Below are positions 19,833-28,286 of a stretch of DNA of 64,000 bases, in pieces. The notes under the pieces are model-generated. The model did not search any database, had not been told where the DNA came from, and saw nothing but the letters and a program-made list of their open reading frames with translations. Both the position numbers and the translations under genes were made by a program. Every line of letters starts with the position of its first letter. The stretch's first letter is position 1. Source of the stretch: Streptomyces sp. NBC_00414 (GTDB taxonomy: Bacteria > Actinomycetota > Actinomycetes > Streptomycetales > Streptomycetaceae); NCBI RefSeq assembly GCF_036038375.1, contig NZ_CP107935.1:4526001-4590000 (forward strand), written 5' to 3'.

Positions 19833-22607
19833 ATGACCCGACACGGCGCCGGAACCACAAAAGGCGCGGCAACCACGGTCGAGGGAACCGCCGAGGCACC
19901 GTCCGACATCACCGTCGCCGTGGACCGGCTGGTGACGGCCGGCCTCAAGGCGCTCGCCGACTACGAGGCCCTGGACCAGGAACAGGTCGACCACATCGTC
20001 AAGAAGGCATCCGTCGCGGCCCTGGACCAGCACACCGCACTGGCCCGCCTCGCGGTGGAGGAGACCGGGCGCGGCATCTTCGAGGACAAGGCCGCCAAGA
20101 ACATGTTCGCGTGTGAGCACGTGACGCACAGCATGGGCGACATGAAGACCGTCGGTGTCATCGCCCGCGACGACATCGAGGACATGGTCGAGATCGCGGA
20201 ACCAGTGGGTGTGGTGTGCGCGATCACACCCGTCACCAACCCGACCTCGACCACGATCTTCAAGGCACTGATGGCGCTGAAGACCCGTAATCCGGTCGTG
20301 TTCGCCTTCCATCCCGCCGCCCAGCGCTGCAGCGCCCGGACGGCACAGGTCGTACGGGACGCCGCCGTCGCCGCGGGGGCGCCGGAGCACTGCATCCAGT
20401 GGATCGAGACCCCGTCGGTCGAGGCGACCGGCATGCTCATGCGTCATCCGGGCGTCTCCCTGATCCTCGCGACCGGCGGCAACGCGATGGTGAAGGCCGC
20501 CTACTCCGCCGGTAAGCCGGCCCTGGGCGTGGGCGCGGGGAACGTTCCCGCGTACGTGCACAGGAGCGCCGCGCTGCGCCGGGCCGTCAACGACCTGGTG
20601 CTGTCCAAGTCGTTCGACAACGGAATGATCTGTGCCTCCGAGCAGGCCGTCATCCTGGACGACGAGATCTACGAGGAGGCCCTGGCCGAGTTCCGGATCC
20701 TGCACGCGCACCGGGCGACCGCCGAGGAGAAGGCGAAGCTGGAGGCCTTCCTCTTCCCGGCCGGCACGCTCCCCGACGGCGGTGCGGCGGGCGGTGGTCG
20801 TGAGCCCAAGGTCAACTCCGCGGCGGTGGGGCAGAGCCCGGCGTGGATCGCCGAGCGGGCCGGCTTCACCGTGCCCGCCCACACCTCGCTCATCCTGGTC
20901 GAGGCCGAACGGGTCGGCCCGGAAGAGCCGTTGACCCGCGAGAAGCTCTGCCCCGTCCTCGCCGTACTACGCGCCGGGTCCGAGCAGCAGGGCTTCGACC
21001 TGGCCGCCGACATGGTCGCCTTCCACGGGCAGGGGCACAGCGCCGTCATCCACACCGGGGACACCGCCCTCGCGGAGGCCTACGGCCGCCGGATGAAGAC
21101 CGTGCGGATCATCGTCAACGCACCGTCCTCGCAGGGCGCGATCGGCGGCATCTACAACCACCTGCTGCCGTCGCTGACCCTCGGCTGCGGTTCCTGGGGC
21201 AGCACGTCGGTGTCCAACAACGTCTCCGCCGTCCAGTTGCTGAACATCAAGAGGGTCGGCACTCGGCGCAACAACCTGCAGTGGTTCAAGGTCCCGCCGA
21301 AGATCTACTTCGAGCCGCAGTCCATCCGGTACCTGACCGCCATGCCGGACATCCACCGCGTCACGATCGTCACCGACGCGACCATGACCCGCCTCGGCTT
21401 CGTCGACCGCGTGACGCGTGTCCTGCAACGCCGGCACGACCCCGTCACCCTCCAGATCATCGACAACGTCGAACCGGAGCCGAGCATCGACTCCGTGCGG
21501 CACGGCGCCCGCCTGATGGACGACTTCCGCCCCGACACGATCATCGCGCTGGGCGGCGGCTCGCCCATGGACGCGGCCAAGGTGATGTGGCTGCTGTACG
21601 AACAGCACGCCCGTGGCAAGGACATCGACTTCACCGACATGCGGCAGAAGTTCTCCGACATCCGCAAGCGCGCCTTCCGTTTCCCCGTGCTGGGCGCCCG
21701 CGCCCGCCTGGTGTGCGTGCCCACCACCTCCGGCACCGGCGCCGAGGTGACCCCCTTCGCCGTCATCTCCGACCCGGCCACCGGCAAGAAGTACCCACTG
21801 GCCGACTACGCGCTGACCCCGAGCGTGGCCATCGTCGACCCGTCGCTGACCAAGGAGCTGCCGCCGGCCCTGGCCGCCGACAGCGGCTTCGACGCCCTGA
21901 CCCACGCCATCGAGTCGTACGTGTCCGTGTACGCCAACGACTTCACCGACGGTCTGGCACTCCACGCGATCCGGCTGATCTTCGACAACATCGAGGCGGC
22001 GGTCGACGACCGCACGGACCGGCCGGACGCGCGGGAGAAGATGCACAACGCCGGCACCATCGCCGGGATGGCTTTCGGGAACGCCTTCCTCGGCATCGTC
22101 CACGCCATGTCCCACACCCTCGGCGCCACCTTCCACGTCGCGCACGGCCGCACCAACGCGGTCCTGCTGCCACACGTCATCCGCTACAACGGCACCGTTC
22201 CGACAAAGCTCACGGGCTGGCCCAAGTACGAGCACTACCGCGCTCCGGAACGCTTCCAGGACATCTCCCGCACGCTGGGCCTGCCGGCGGACACCCCACA
22301 GGAGGGCGTGGAGTCACTCGCCCGTGCCGTGGAGCGTCTGCGTGACGCCGTGGGGATCGAGCCGTCGTTCCGTGCCATCGGCGTCGACGAGCACGCCTTC
22401 CTCGACGCGCTGCCCCAACAGGCCCTCAACGCCTACGAGGACCAGTGCGCGCCCGCCAACCCGCGGATGCCGATGCTCGACGACATGCAGGAGATCATGC
22501 GCACGGCCTACTACGGCCGCGCGGACGCTCCCGGCGTAGACGCAGACGCGAACGCGGACGCACAGGGACGGCCGGACACGGACGAGGGCCGAAAGGCCCT
22601 GGCGTGA
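19833..22607 (+). CDS. adhE: bifunctional acetaldehyde-CoA / alcohol dehydrogenase
   Basis: A 924-residue fusion. The N-terminal aldehyde dehydrogenase half has catalytic Cys267 in DNGMICASEQAV. The iron-dependent alcohol dehydrogenase half begins after about residue 490 (IIALGGGSPMDAAKVMW) and shows the metal-binding histidines in GFDALTHAIE and HAMSHTLGATFHVAHGRTN. It reduces acetyl-CoA via acetaldehyde to ethanol with two NADH, regenerating NAD+. ATG 19833 has GGAGG at 8 nt; the GTG at 19824 would bury that site. In a supposed aerobe this, with PflB, is a fermentative branch. The C-terminal 25 residues are Ala/Asp-rich and unusual. Confidence 0.95.
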   Translation: MTRHGAGTTKGAATTVEGTAEAPSDITVAVDRLVTAGLKALADYEALDQEQVDHIVKKASVAALDQHTALARLAVEETGRGIFEDKAAKNMFACEHVTHSMGDMKTVGVIARDDIEDMVEIAEPVGVVCAITPVTNPTSTTIFKALMALKTRNPVVFAFHPAAQRCSARTAQVVRDAAVAAGAPEHCIQWIETPSVEATGMLMRHPGVSLILATGGNAMVKAAYSAGKPALGVGAGNVPAYVHRSAALRRAVNDLVLSKSFDNGMICASEQAVILDDEIYEEALAEFRILHAHRATAEEKAKLEAFLFPAGTLPDGGAAGGGREPKVNSAAVGQSPAWIAERAGFTVPAHTSLILVEAERVGPEEPLTREKLCPVLAVLRAGSEQQGFDLAADMVAFHGQGHSAVIHTGDTALAEAYGRRMKTVRIIVNAPSSQGAIGGIYNHLLPSLTLGCGSWGSTSVSNNVSAVQLLNIKRVGTRRNNLQWFKVPPKIYFEPQSIRYLTAMPDIHRVTIVTDATMTRLGFVDRVTRVLQRRHDPVTLQIIDNVEPEPSIDSVRHGARLMDDFRPDTIIALGGGSPMDAAKVMWLLYEQHARGKDIDFTDMRQKFSDIRKRAFRFPVLGARARLVCVPTTSGTGAEVTPFAVISDPATGKKYPLADYALTPSVAIVDPSLTKELPPALAADSGFDALTHAIESYVSVYANDFTDGLALHAIRLIFDNIEAAVDDRTDRPDAREKMHNAGTIAGMAFGNAFLGIVHAMSHTLGATFHVAHGRTNAVLLPHVIRYNGTVPTKLTGWPKYEHYRAPERFQDISRTLGLPADTPQEGVESLARAVERLRDAVGIEPSFRAIGVDEHAFLDALPQQALNAYEDQCAPANPRMPMLDDMQEIMRTAYYGRADAPGVDADANADAQGRPDTDEGRKALA
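22586..22599. promoter_or_regulatory. OsdR-like box / GNRA hairpin at the adhE 3' end (GGGCCGAAAGGCCC)
   Basis: One mismatch from the box consensus and 80 bp upstream of the PNPOx start at 22680. It lies inside the last adhE codons and also forms a 6-bp stem (22585-22600) with a GAAA tetraloop. Confidence 0.4.
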
Positions 22608-22679
22608 GGCACCCCGGCATCGTTCCAATGACCTGATCACGCACACGCGGTGTGCAACGACCCCCTACGGACATCCGCC

Positions 22680-23141
22680 ATGGCCTTCGACAACGCCGAG
22701 CCGGTCGACTCCGGGCCCCGCCAGAGCATCGAGCTCGACGGCGACGAGGCTCTGCGGCTGCTGAGCACCGTGTCCCTGGGAAGGATCGTCTTCACCCGGC
22801 ACGCGCTGCCCACCGTCCGCCCGGTCAACCACATCCTGGACGCCGGGGACATCGTCATCCGCACCCACGAGGGGGCGGCCATGACCTCACGCACCCGACA
22901 GGGCAGGGGCCCAGGAGTGGTCGTCGCCTACGAGGCCGACGCCATCGACCCCGACACGCACCTCGGCTGGAGCGTGGTGGTCACCGGCTACGCCCACCTG
23001 GTGACCGACTCGCACGAACTCGCCCGCTACCAGAAACTGCTCCGCCCCTGGGTGGAACAGACGATGGACTACGCGGTCCGCATACACCCCGACCTGATCA
23101 CCGGCATCCGCCTCACGCCGACGGACCGGCCGCCCGCCTGA
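22680..23141 (+). CDS. pyridoxamine 5'-phosphate oxidase-fold (flavin/F420-binding) protein
   Basis: A 153-residue split-barrel protein. Motifs seen are LLSTVSLGRIVFT at residues 24-36, LPTVRPVNHILDAGDIVIRT, and VVAYEADAID followed by GWSVVVTGYAHLV. This is the pattern of the Rv0080/Rv1155-like group, several of which bind flavin or F420; Rv0080 is a DosR-regulon gene. The substrate is unknown. The start may be ATG 22680 or GTG 22650; neither has a strong ribosome binding site. It follows adhE by 72 bp and may share its transcript or use the box at 22586. Confidence 0.85.
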   Translation: MAFDNAEPVDSGPRQSIELDGDEALRLLSTVSLGRIVFTRHALPTVRPVNHILDAGDIVIRTHEGAAMTSRTRQGRGPGVVVAYEADAIDPDTHLGWSVVVTGYAHLVTDSHELARYQKLLRPWVEQTMDYAVRIHPDLITGIRLTPTDRPPA

Positions 23142-23445
23142 ACCGGCGTGCTGCGGAACTCGGCTTGTCTTTACCGGCGTGGCCTTGCCCGCCCCCTGCT
23201 GAAGTAGGGCTGGCAAGGGATGGACTGCGGCGGACAGGGTGTACCCCTGAATCAGATCCGTCTGGCCCTGCACGTACCTGGAGTTCTGTGACAAGGGTTC
23301 CAGGACGGCTACCATTCTCCTCTCTGTACATCGACGCATTTACCCGGCAAGCCAGTTCAGGCTGTTGGACGAACACGAATGCAGCCTTACGACGGCCGCC
23401 ACTTGACGTACACAGGGCAATCCGCACTCTGGCCGGACCCCGGTG
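23142..23445. other. 304-bp intergenic stretch at the left edge of the CHAT island
   Basis: No gene is supported. A terminator-like hairpin lies at 23183-23218. GC content falls noticeably across this stretch, marking the change from the dormancy island to the inserted CHAT operon. Confidence 0.4.
23183..23218. terminator. candidate hairpin terminator
   Basis: CCTTGCC (23183-23189) pairs with GGCAAGG (23212-23218), with a short inner GCCC/GGGC stem. It would end both the PNPOx gene and the opposing CHAT operon. Confidence 0.4.
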
Positions 23446-23901
23446 TCAGTGCGTGGGAGGTTGCATGGGCTGCCACGCGTGGACCTGGCTGTCCCACATC
23501 ATCACCTTCGCGCTCCGAATGACGTCGGGGTGAACGTCCGACTGAGCGCGGACGGCCTGCAGGAACTCCGCCTCCGGCTCGGCAGGCGGGAAGACCCACG
23601 AGCAGCCGGTATCCGCGTCCCGAATAGAAAGCCGGCCATCGCGCGACGCCGCCAGTAGGATCAGCATCCTTTCGCGGTCTCTCCTCTGCTTCGCCCCGTT
23701 GGCGAACAGAAGGGCGAATGGCGCTATGAGCCTGACCGGTTCCAGGATCTCAAGGATCTGACCGAGGTCGATCCCCGTTGTACTCAGGGGCTTGGGTGAG
23801 GCGCCGAACTCCACCGCTAGGCGGACGACGCGCTCCGCTGCGGCGTCTGTCAAGTCCGTGAAGTCGATTTCGAACGCAGGTTGCGTGGAGGGTGTGGTCA
23901 T
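23446..23901 (-). CDS. small protein of the CHAT operon, unknown function
   Basis: A 151-residue protein, last gene of the three-gene CHAT operon, 40 bp behind the CHAT gene. The N-terminus is acidic (FEIDFTDLTDAAAERVVRLAVEF). A hydrophobic stretch at about 48-68 (ILEILEPVRLIAPFALLFANG) could be a membrane-associated helix. A charged QRRDRERM follows, then a beta-rich half (LSIRDADTGCSWVF). The layout recalls small constant partners found beside CHAT and other effectors in actinobacterial conflict systems, but I see no firm family match. Confidence 0.6.
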   Translation of the reverse strand: MTTPSTQPAFEIDFTDLTDAAAERVVRLAVEFGASPKPLSTTGIDLGQILEILEPVRLIAPFALLFANGAKQRRDRERMLILLAASRDGRLSIRDADTGCSWVFPPAEPEAEFLQAVRAQSDVHPDVIRSAKVMMWDSQVHAWQPMQPPTH

Positions 23902-23941
23902 GCCTTCTCCTCAATAGACGGTCGGCACCGGGTACGGGTTC

Positions 23942-25735
23942 TCAGGAGCCGATGTATACGAAGGCCGCCCAGTTTTCCGGGTCAGCGTAGATGCGCTCGG
24001 TCTTGTTGGTCAGCGCGAGCGCCCTGTGGAAGATGTCGGGATGACTGGCGGCCAGGTCGGCACGGGTCGCGGTGCTGATCCACCGCTGGGCCTCGACGAG
24101 CGCGAGGGGACCCGCCACCCCCGCGGCTCTGGCGCGGTGAAACTCCCGAAGCAGGAGCACAGTGGGTATCTCGCTCACCGGCCACATGGGGGCGACAACG
24201 GCGGCTGCTCCAGCCTGAATGAGGGATCCGGGAAGTCCCATCGCCTCGTCGGGCTGAGTCCGGTCTCCCTGCTGACCGTTGCAGGCGGACAACACGACGA
24301 GCTGCGCTCGGACGGCACCGTTGAGAATGAGGTCCCGCACCGTCAGTTGGCCGTCGGTCATGACCAGGGAATTGTCGAGGGGATCATTGGCGGTTCCCCT
24401 GCCGTGGCAGTGGAGGTGGCATACATCCGCTTTGGGAAGTTGCTCAAGGACCCGGCCTCGGGTGGCGCGGAGTATGGGCAGCGTGGCGTTCCCGTAGAGA
24501 TCACACAGCCATCGGCACTGCTGGGCGCCGAATCGCAGCGGCGCTGGGCTTTGGTCAGAGCCGGCTGCTTCTATGGCGAGGAAGCCCTCTGGTCCCGGCG
24601 GCCGAGTCTGACCAAGAGCACGGGCGCTGGGCAGATAGCGAATTGCTGGCCATCCATAGGTGGCCCGGCTGTTTCCGAGCTGGGAGGCCAGCGCCGTGTG
24701 CAGCGGGAGCCACCCGAGGACACCGAGAGGTACCAGGCTCAGTGGTAGGCCGTCGCCCATGACGCTACGGAGTGCGTCCGCCAGGGGTTGCAGTCCCTGC
24801 CGCAGCCATTGCCACGCTTCTCGGGCAGGGGCCGCGATCTCGGAGAAGTCCAGGGCCGCAGCAGGTTCGGCGCTGTCCATGCTGTCGCGTAGACGCCGCG
24901 CCATCCCTGTGCCGATTTCTGGCAGCCGTACGGTCACCGGGCGGTGCGCGCCGGTCACGATGAAGGCACGCCCGTCTCGTTCGGCCGCCGCCACGTATAC
25001 GAGAGGGCCATGAACGTCGGCGATTTCCCGCAGGGTTTCGAACCGCACGATCGGATCCGGTGGGAGGCGGGCGCGTACACGCCCGAGGATGAGTGTCGGC
25101 GTATTCCTGCGACGCGTTGTGGCGCGTGCTGGCCGCCTACCGGACGTCCGCTCGTCGATTGCCTTCCGGGCTCGGGCAGCCTCGTTGCGGGCCTGTTCGA
25201 GAGTATTGGTGTATGGCAGCGTCCATGCCCCCAGCCGGGTGCGGAACGCGGGTGCATTCGCCCCGCGGTCGGCGGAATAGCCAGCGCGCAACTCGTCAGC
25301 GAGGCGCTGACGGGCCGCAAAGTGGCGGGTGAGTAGCTCGCGGCCCTGCGCTCCGTCAGCGGCCAGGGCTGCTCGAACGCCCGGGTCGAGGTCGTCGAAG
25401 AACTGGCTCAGCAGGATCGCGCGGGCGTGCTCCAATATTCGCACGGCGTCGTCGGCGTGGTTCGCCTCCTCCAGGCACGCTGCCGCGTCGGCGACCAGAT
25501 CAGGCCGTTCCCCGATCACCGCGCCTCGGCGGACGGGATCAAGGATGGCTATCGCTTCCGTCGGTAGCACACGCATGCGATGGAGGTACGCATCGCGAAG
25601 GTCAGGGAGGCTGTCTGCGGTCCTGGCTTCGTTGATCCATTCGTTCGCAAGCCTGACCTGGCCACCGTGTGTGTATATGTACGCGTCCAGCGCGGCGTGC
25701 CGTGCCCACTTCAGAGTCCCATTTCGCCTCCTCAT
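23942..25735 (-). CDS. CHAT-domain (caspase-like) protease-family protein
   Basis: A 597-residue protein. ATG 25735 overlaps the upstream stop by 4 bp (ATGA), with GGGAGATGG upstream. The first ~290 residues are helical and TPR-like (DAVRILEHARAILLSQFFDD is typical of the helix before CHAT). The C-terminal CHAT domain (about 330-597) has both catalytic residues: His444 in CHLHCHGRG and Cys485 in VVLSACNGQQGD, with PGSLIQAGAAAVVAPMW afterwards. CHAT proteins cleave partner proteins after activation, and several act in antiviral defence (e.g. Craspase, CHAT-gasdermin systems). Here it is coupled to a membrane protein. The substrate is unknown. Confidence 0.85.
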   Translation of the reverse strand: MRRRNGTLKWARHAALDAYIYTHGGQVRLANEWINEARTADSLPDLRDAYLHRMRVLPTEAIAILDPVRRGAVIGERPDLVADAAACLEEANHADDAVRILEHARAILLSQFFDDLDPGVRAALAADGAQGRELLTRHFAARQRLADELRAGYSADRGANAPAFRTRLGAWTLPYTNTLEQARNEAARARKAIDERTSGRRPARATTRRRNTPTLILGRVRARLPPDPIVRFETLREIADVHGPLVYVAAAERDGRAFIVTGAHRPVTVRLPEIGTGMARRLRDSMDSAEPAAALDFSEIAAPAREAWQWLRQGLQPLADALRSVMGDGLPLSLVPLGVLGWLPLHTALASQLGNSRATYGWPAIRYLPSARALGQTRPPGPEGFLAIEAAGSDQSPAPLRFGAQQCRWLCDLYGNATLPILRATRGRVLEQLPKADVCHLHCHGRGTANDPLDNSLVMTDGQLTVRDLILNGAVRAQLVVLSACNGQQGDRTQPDEAMGLPGSLIQAGAAAVVAPMWPVSEIPTVLLLREFHRARAAGVAGPLALVEAQRWISTATRADLAASHPDIFHRALALTNKTERIYADPENWAAFVYIGS

Positions 25736-27102
25736 GCGCCCATCTCCCGGCGTAGGCGGGTGATGCCGTACAGGAGCCCGGATCCGAGTTCCGCGTGCAC
25801 CGGCGCCGTCTTGCGGATCTTGTGCGCGAGCGCCTCCGCCTCGTGCAGATCCTGCACCTCCCTCTCCGGGAATCCACGTCCGGCGTCGATGTACCGCCCG
25901 AACTGGTGCACCCACTCGACCCGCCGTGTCAGAAGCATGACGAGTGACGAGCGTGCGCCGACGAGCCAGATGTCAGGAAAGCTTCGCTCGGCGAGGAGGT
26001 CCCTCAACTTGCTCAGCGCTCCGTCGACCGCGTCGAGTCCCGACCTGATGGCAGAGACATCGCCGGCCTGGGCACCCGAGGAGTGTTCCGCGAGGCGGCT
26101 CCACGCACACGTGGTGATCTCCTTGGCTTGGCGGTCGAGGCGGCACGGAGCTGCGGACGGCGTGTCCGCGACTGCGGCGTGGTAGTAGCGGGTTGCATTC
26201 TGCAACCTCCGCAGTGCTGCCTCGTCCCCGGAGCCGGGTTGCAGGGTGTTCGACAGATGGAGTTCACGGTCGCCGGCCGCCTCGTGCCACAACGCCCAAG
26301 GAAGGGAGCCCCGTTCGGCGAGGTCCTGAAGCACACCGCGGCGCTGTCGGCCGGGTGACTCAGGGTCGTGGTCAGTGCCGGTCAATGAGTCGTAAATGTA
26401 TGGGTTCAGCGTGATGCCGGCCTGCATCTCGATCGCTTCACGCAACGCGACAACAACCTCGCGGGCCACATCAGGGTCACTGTCCGGAGTGAGGAGGCTG
26501 TCCACCAGGACATCCAGCTCGGCCTTTGCTTCGCTCTCCGATTCCCCGCGCAACGCCGCGCGGCAGGCGTAGGCAACAACAAGGTTACCCAGAAGCCGAG
26601 CCCATGCCATCGGTGCCAGGTCGCTTCGCCGCAACTCTTGCCGTATCAAACTGATTGCCTTGGCGGCATGACGAAAGTCGACCAAGAGCACGGGACCCGA
26701 ACTGAAGCGACGCCGCTCGAACCCCTCGATGGAGCGCCGCTGCACCACGGCCATGACGATGAAGACAGCGATGGACAGCGCCGTAGCGGTAGGCCACACT
26801 GCCAGGCCCGCAGCCCACGGGAACACGAATGCGCAGAGCGTCGGCGCGATCGTCCACAACCACGCGGACTTGTAGGTGTGACCGGGCCCGCGGTACACGA
26901 GCCCGCCCAGGGCCGTCGTCACCCCGACCCACTGCGCGAGGGCCGTGATCGTCACGATCCCCACCGCGAGGGCGGCACTGGCGCCTTTCGACAGCCCGAC
27001 TCTCTCCAGCCACGAAGTCATCCACATCACCAGCAGTGCATCCACGGGTATGAGCACTGCGATCGCCAGGGTCATGAGCCTGCGCCGCCTCCACAGCTCC
27101 AC
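25732..27102 (-). CDS. four-TM membrane protein with large helical cytosolic domain (CHAT partner)
   Basis: A 456-residue protein starting at GTG 27102 behind AAGGGGCAGGGG. Hydrophobic segments at about 9-29, 43-66, 80-104 and 106-121 suggest four membrane helices. The remaining ~330 residues are soluble, helical and acidic (e.g. RLLGNLVVAYACRAAL, EALAHKIRKTAPVHAEL) and may form TPR-like repeats. Its stop overlaps the CHAT start (ATGA), so the two are made together. I infer a membrane-anchored sensor or scaffold that holds or activates the CHAT protein. No homologue is recognised. Base composition is lower in GC than its neighbours. Confidence 0.65.
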   Translation of the reverse strand: MELWRRRRLMTLAIAVLIPVDALLVMWMTSWLERVGLSKGASAALAVGIVTITALAQWVGVTTALGGLVYRGPGHTYKSAWLWTIAPTLCAFVFPWAAGLAVWPTATALSIAVFIVMAVVQRRSIEGFERRRFSSGPVLLVDFRHAAKAISLIRQELRRSDLAPMAWARLLGNLVVAYACRAALRGESESEAKAELDVLVDSLLTPDSDPDVAREVVVALREAIEMQAGITLNPYIYDSLTGTDHDPESPGRQRRGVLQDLAERGSLPWALWHEAAGDRELHLSNTLQPGSGDEAALRRLQNATRYYHAAVADTPSAAPCRLDRQAKEITTCAWSRLAEHSSGAQAGDVSAIRSGLDAVDGALSKLRDLLAERSFPDIWLVGARSSLVMLLTRRVEWVHQFGRYIDAGRGFPEREVQDLHEAEALAHKIRKTAPVHAELGSGLLYGITRLRREMGA

Positions 27103-28286
27103 GATTCCCCTGCCCCTTCAGCCGTACGAAAGCCGTCCGTTCATTGCGATGCCACTCATGACCACGAATCAGCGCCACTATCCGTTCCCGGCGGCTGGGG
27201 GCGCGCAGGCGCATATCTGCGGCGCACGCTGTCACGATTGGGAACAACTCTGTGTCAATGTCGGCGTGAAGCAGGACCAACCCAAGATTCATCGCTGCTG
27301 CTGCGTCGCGGATGACTGTTCAATAGCGCCCTCACCCCACCCGCGTACCTCATCCAGACCATGCGGCACCCCTTACACACAATGCAACTTCGCACACCTC
27401 TCATCGATGGCTATCTCATGAAAACCGTCCTACCACTCACATACACAAACCCGCTTCAAAGCGCTACAGACCGTAGGTACGGCCGTAGCAGTCGCGGACT
27501 CGCGCACGGGTTCTCGTGGACCGACGCCAGAACTTCAGGACGCACGCGCCCCTTTTCTGTAGGCCGTTGAAACCCAGTAGGCAACAGTTGTGACCTCACG
27601 GGCGAAGAACCCGTTGCCAGCTTCGGCCGGGGGAGACATCGCTCAGGCGTCCGAACCAGTCGGCCTCTTCCGCGAGTTCCCCGGCGATCCGCTCCGTGCT
27701 GCAGCGGGCCGCGGACTCCTTCCGGCTGCCATTCTTGTGCAGACCTTGGGTTCAGTGAACAGCTTGGGCGTGGCGCACTCATCGCCCTTGCCCGCGATGT
27801 GGGTGTAACCCAGGGAGCGCCAGCACCGACGCACCATCCCAGTGTGACCACGCATACACCGCCTGGAGATTTAATCCCTTGACAGAGGCCCCCGGTTGAT
27901 TCAAGTCGGGCATCTAAGCTCTATGGGTTGCGGAGCAGCAATTTGCCGGTAGTCACGCGGACGTGGCATCGATTACCACCTCTCAACGAGGAGATGCACT
28001 CCGCAAGGCGGGAGCGCCGGACCTGAGTCGACAGGCCGACTCAGCACCCGCACATTGCATCGAACGGTGACCCCGCAGAGAGCGCGAACCGCTTATTCGG
28101 TGAATACGACGAGCGGTCTCTCCTGAATTCGTCGGATCAGCGCAGAAAGCGGTCACCATGCAGACGCGGCACGGGCCGCCGTCCCGGATGCGACTGTTAC
28201 TGACGGGCCCGCGCACAACATGTGAGGAAGTTCGCGAAAGCGCTCGGTCATGCGGCCCTCGTGCCATGACCGAGCGTGCTGGCCGG
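27103..28286. other. 1.2-kb lower-GC region without a supported gene
   Basis: Upstream of the CHAT operon. About 63 codons at 27103-27292 (minus) read as plausible protein (FPIVTACAADMRLRAPSRRER) in another frame and could be a short leader ORF or frameshifted upstream coding. At 27600-27850 (minus) two frames each hold protein-like stretches, suggesting a decayed gene. An 8-bp perfect inverted repeat (CTGAGTCG/CGACTCAG) is at 28022-28043. The stretch 27300-27500 is the AT-richest I saw in the window and may hold the operon promoter. Confidence 0.4.

Noticed and set aside
27456..27851. 131-codon open frame upstream of the CHAT operon
   Set aside because: Low-complexity Arg/Pro-rich translation; competing frames are as plausible, so at most a decayed gene.
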